Part shown: positions 61,626-64,000 of the stretch, in pieces | How positions within the stretch are numbered: position 1 is the stretch's first letter | How the letters are laid out: every line of letters starts with the position of its first letter | Origin: Flavobacteriales bacterium 34_180_T64 | Lineage (GTDB): Bacteria > Bacteroidota > Bacteroidia > Flavobacteriales > Flavobacteriaceae | Direction: 5' to 3' | DNA: 64,000 nt | Assembly: GCA_002162765.1 (NCBI GenBank) | Contig: MAAR01000009.1 | Coordinates: 186,001-250,000, forward strand | Program-made: the position numbers and the translations under genes | The notes under the pieces: model-generated | What the model was told of the DNA's origin: nothing | Databases searched by the model: none | The model's input: the letters and a program-made list of their open reading frames with translations, nothing else

Positions 61626-63098
61626 ATGATATCACATCAAAACAAAATTGTAGGAGAAGGATTAACTTACGATGACGTCCTGTTAGTACCAGCTTTTTCT
61701 GAAATTTTACCAAGAGAAGTTAATATTCAAGCAAAGTTTACGCGTAACATCACTATTAATGTACCAATCGTTTCGGCGGCTATGGATACTGTAACTGAAA
61801 GTAAAATGGCAATCGCTATGGCACGTGAAGGTGGAATAGGTGTGTTACATAAAAACATGACCATCGCTCAACAAGCAGATAAAGTTAGAAAAGTAAAACG
61901 TGCAGAAAGTGGCATGATCTTGGACCCAGTAACACTCCCTTTAACATCCAAAGTGCTTGATGCTAAGAATTTTATGAAGGAATATAGTATTGGAGGAATT
62001 CCAATAGTAGATGATAAAGGTATTCTTAAAGGAATTGTAACAAATAGAGATCTACGATTCGAGCACAATAACGAGAGACCAATTGTTGAAGTTATGACCA
62101 GTGAAAATTTGGTTACGTCTGCAGTTGGAACATCTCTCAAAGATGCCGAAATCATATTACAACAAAATAAGATTGAGAAATTATTGATTGTTGATGACAA
62201 TTATAAACTAGCAGGTTTAATTACATTTCGAGATATCACTAAAGTAACTCAAAAACCAATCGCAAATAAGGATACTTATGGAAGATTACGAGTAGCTGCT
62301 GCTATTGGAGTTACAGGAGATGCTGTAGAAAGAACTACAGCTTTGGTAAAATCTGGAGTTGATGCCGTCATAATTGATACAGCTCATGGTCATACCAAAG
62401 GTGTGGTGAGTGTGCTAAAATCTATAAAAGAAAAGTTTCCAAAATTAGAGGTCATTGTAGGTAATATTGCAACGGGAGCCGCAGCAAAATATTTAGTTGA
62501 AGCTGGTGCCGATGCTGTTAAAGTTGGAATTGGTCCAGGATCAATTTGTACAACTAGAGTTGTTGCAGGAGTTGGATTTCCTCAATTCTCCGCGGTTTTA
62601 GAAGTTGCTGAGGCTATAAAAGGATCTGGCGTTCCTGTTATTGCTGATGGAGGAATTCGTTATACTGGTGATATTCCTAAAGCTATTGCCGCTGGTGCAG
62701 ATTGCGTTATGTTAGGATCTTTATTGGCTGGGACTAAAGAAAGTCCAGGAGAAACTATAATCTATGAGGGGCGAAAGTTTAAATCATATAGAGGAATGGG
62801 GTCTGTTGAAGCAATGAAACAAGGAAGTAAAGATCGTTATTTTCAAGATGTCGAAGATGATATTAAAAAGTTAGTCCCAGAAGGAATTGTTGGACGTGTG
62901 CCTTACAAAGGTGAGTTATATGAAAGTATACATCAGTTTGTTGGAGGACTAAGAGCTGGAATGGGCTATTGTGGCGCTAAAGATGTTGAAACCTTAAAAG
63001 CTACGGGACAGTTCGTGAAAATCACAGCATCCGGTATAAATGAAAGTCATCCACACGATGTGACGATTACTAAGGAATCTCCTAACTATTCGAGATAA
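61626..63098 (+). CDS. guaB: IMP dehydrogenase
   Basis: A 490-residue enzyme that oxidises IMP to XMP with NAD, the committing step of GTP synthesis. The (beta/alpha)8 barrel is interrupted by two CBS domains at about 95-205. The catalytic loop is [11 protein letters not shown] with C308; the NAD site includes [10 protein letters not shown] near 251-260; [12 protein letters not shown] follows. The flap Arg-Tyr pair is in [12 protein letters not shown]. All residues are intact and length is normal. It has its own promoter-like element with a leader hairpin. Confidence 0.96.
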   Translation: MISHQNKIVGEGLTYDDVLLVPAFSEILPREVNIQAKFTRNITINVPIVSAAMDTVTESKMAIAMAREGGIGVLHKNMTIAQQADKVRKVKRAESGMILDPVTLPLTSKVLDAKNFMKEYSIGGIPIVDDKGILKGIVTNRDLRFEHNNERPIVEVMTSENLVTSAVGTSLKDAEIILQQNKIEKLLIVDDNYKLAGLITFRDITKVTQKPIANKDTYGRLRVAAAIGVTGDAVERTTALVKSGVDAVIIDTAHGHTKGVVSVLKSIKEKFPKLEVIVGNIATGAAAKYLVEAGADAVKVGIGPGSICTTRVVAGVGFPQFSAVLEVAEAIKGSGVPVIADGGIRYTGDIPKAIAAGADCVMLGSLLAGTKESPGETIIYEGRKFKSYRGMGSVEAMKQGSKDRYFQDVEDDIKKLVPEGIVGRVPYKGELYESIHQFVGGLRAGMGYCGAKDVETLKATGQFVKITASGINESHPHDVTITKESPNYSR

Positions 63099-63144
63099 AA
63101 TATTTAAGTGAATATATGTTATAATTGGGCTGCTTAAATTGAAT

Positions 63145-63354
63145 TTAGCTCTTAAAATTTAAAACCCCTTTTTTAACGGCAACTAGATCATATTCTATTT
63201 TCACTATAAACTGATAAACTTCACCATCAATAAGATTCTTCGCTGGCGTTAGTGAAATTATTTTAATTGTATCAAATCCTTTTCCAGTATTTGGATTTTG
63301 CGTACAGCTTTGTAGAATTATAAGTGCTATGATCCCTATAAATGCTTTTTTTAT
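63145..63354 (-). pseudogene. Small lipoprotein frame without a standard start codon (69 codons)
   Basis: The minus-strand frame from ATA at 63354-63352 to TAA at 63145 reads as a lipoprotein: a basic start (IKKAFIGIIALIILQSC) with lipobox LQSC, C17, then a beta-type domain ending VKKGVLNFKS. In-frame codons upstream are ATC and then a TAA stop, and no ATG, GTG or TTG occurs before the lipobox. So either AUA is used as start, or the start ATG has been lost and this is a decaying gene. The 3' end looks short for such a domain. It lies between guaB (convergent) and the M1 peptidase (same strand). The other bases of 63099-63464 show no gene. Confidence 0.5.
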
Positions 63355-63464
63355 GATTTATTAAAATTTAATTAACCTTTGTTTCGTAAAACAATCATTA
63401 ACATTCGGGACATACTTCGAATAAACTCAACTAAACCAACTTTATTATTAAAAGCACAATTAGA

Positions 63465-64000
63465 TTAATTCGAATAGCCTAATAATTTATCTATAGTAGT
63501 TGCAGTAACAGAGTGATAATTAGCACGTGCTTTTTTATAAATAGCAGTTGCTTCCTCAACTTTGTCGTGTTTCTCATATGCTTTAAAAAGCGTTTCTACA
63601 TACCATCGTCTACCTACTTGTGTTAGAAATTCTTCTATTTTAGTATCGACGGCATTCCCTCTATAATTCTTATTGATAGCTTGTTCAAACCAAACCATGG
63701 CAATATGAGAATTCATTGAATTCGTAAAATTGAATGCATCGTCAAATAACTCCATTTGTGCTATGGTCATTTCCTTTGGGAAATTTCGAATAAAATGAAC
63801 CCATTCTTGAGTGGTCCAGTCCTTTGTCATAGCGACATCGACTTTATTATTTGTTAAAAATTGTTGCATTGCTTTTTCAGCATTTTCAAATTTGTCTGAT
63901 TGAATTACTGCTTGATTACTTGGTACTCCTGCATCATAAACCCATTCGTCAGTATTGAAGTTGATTTTATGTTTCTCTAAAAGGTTTTTATTCAAGTATG
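63465..64000 (-). CDS. M1-family aminopeptidase, C-terminal domain (runs off the right edge)
   Basis: The last 178 codons of a minus-strand gene whose N-terminal part, including the HEXXH site, is outside the window. The frame stays open through base 64000; the apparent start at 63995 is only a TTG. The sequence matches the helical C-terminal domain of leukotriene-A4-hydrolase-like M1 aminopeptidases: FNFTNSMNSHIAMVWFEQAI, EFLTQVGRRWYVETLFKAY, AIYKKARANYHSVTATTI. The enzyme removes N-terminal residues from peptides and has a zinc site upstream. Partial by position, not broken. Confidence 0.85.
   Translation of the reverse strand, partial: YLNKNLLEKHKINFNTDEWVYDAGVPSNQAVIQSDKFENAEKAMQQFLTNNKVDVAMTKDWTTQEWVHFIRNFPKEMTIAQMELFDDAFNFTNSMNSHIAMVWFEQAINKNYRGNAVDTKIEEFLTQVGRRWYVETLFKAYEKHDKVEEATAIYKKARANYHSVTATTIDKLLGYSN

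Overview
The window is AT-rich chromosomal DNA from a member of the Bacteroidota, almost certainly a marine-type Flavobacteriaceae (relatives of Formosa, Psychroserpens, Winogradskyella or Olleya would fit; the genus cannot be fixed from sequence reading alone). The support is: TonB-dependent receptors with carboxypeptidase-like or STN N-termini; ECF sigma/FecR/receptor signalling; C-terminal type IX secretion (T9SS) sorting domains with the YPNP/FPNP start; DUF2807, DUF1573, DUF3276 and DUF4870 families; a long NusB; and promoters with the flavobacterial -7 element TAnnTTTG. Genes are densely packed on both strands. I saw no rRNA, CRISPR array, prophage, transposase or biosynthetic cluster. 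The only RNA gene seen is tRNA-Pro(TGG).

Layout. 1-5.4 kb: edge of uridine kinase, a secreted PQQ-type sugar dehydrogenase, tRNA-Pro, thioredoxin reductase, and a YceI / outer-membrane barrel / YceI set. 5.4-11.7 kb: an M2 (ACE-like) peptidase, then a PadR - PspC - DUF2807 envelope-stress-like operon and a DUF4870 protein. 11.9-17.4 kb: DUF4442 and AIM24 proteins, a leucine-rich T9SS cargo, a 65-residue conserved small protein, and divergent oxyR/dps. 17.5-22.9 kb: a lipoprotein with five Kazal-like modules facing away from an ECF sigma / FecR / STN-TonB receptor relay. 22.9-31 kb: the MoxR/DUF58/DUF4350/DUF4129/SpoIIM operon, interrupted by a four-helix-bundle gene bracketed by heptad repeats, and the divergent RDD-TRIC pair. 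31-44 kb: M3 peptidase, cyclophilin, NUDIX, acyltransferase, a sigma factor with a membrane partner, NDH-2, lysoplasmalogenase, a TonB receptor with its own TonB, and an LTA-synthase-like enzyme. 44-57 kb: housekeeping genes (csaA, M14 peptidase, DUF3276, ABC exporter, leucine dehydrogenase, nusB, DUF1573, yajC, pepT, pyrD) and a Spondin_N T9SS cargo. 57-64 kb: HMG-CoA lyase, a porin/FMN-binding/membrane-protein run, guaB, a small lipoprotein frame without a normal start codon, and the C-terminal end of an M1 aminopeptidase at the right edge.

The most unusual structures are not the housekeeping genes. (1) A 442-bp cassette (24228-24669) carries one four-helix-bundle gene between two 35-bp blocks of heptad repeats in inverted orientation; it sits inside an operon whose other genes overlap or are almost contiguous, and its repeats supply stop codons. 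(2) A foldable intergenic element (about 37987-38060) lies between convergent genes and runs into the end of one of them. (3) The Kazal-module lipoprotein faces a cell-surface signalling relay. (4) A 69-codon lipoprotein frame near 63.2 kb begins with ATA.
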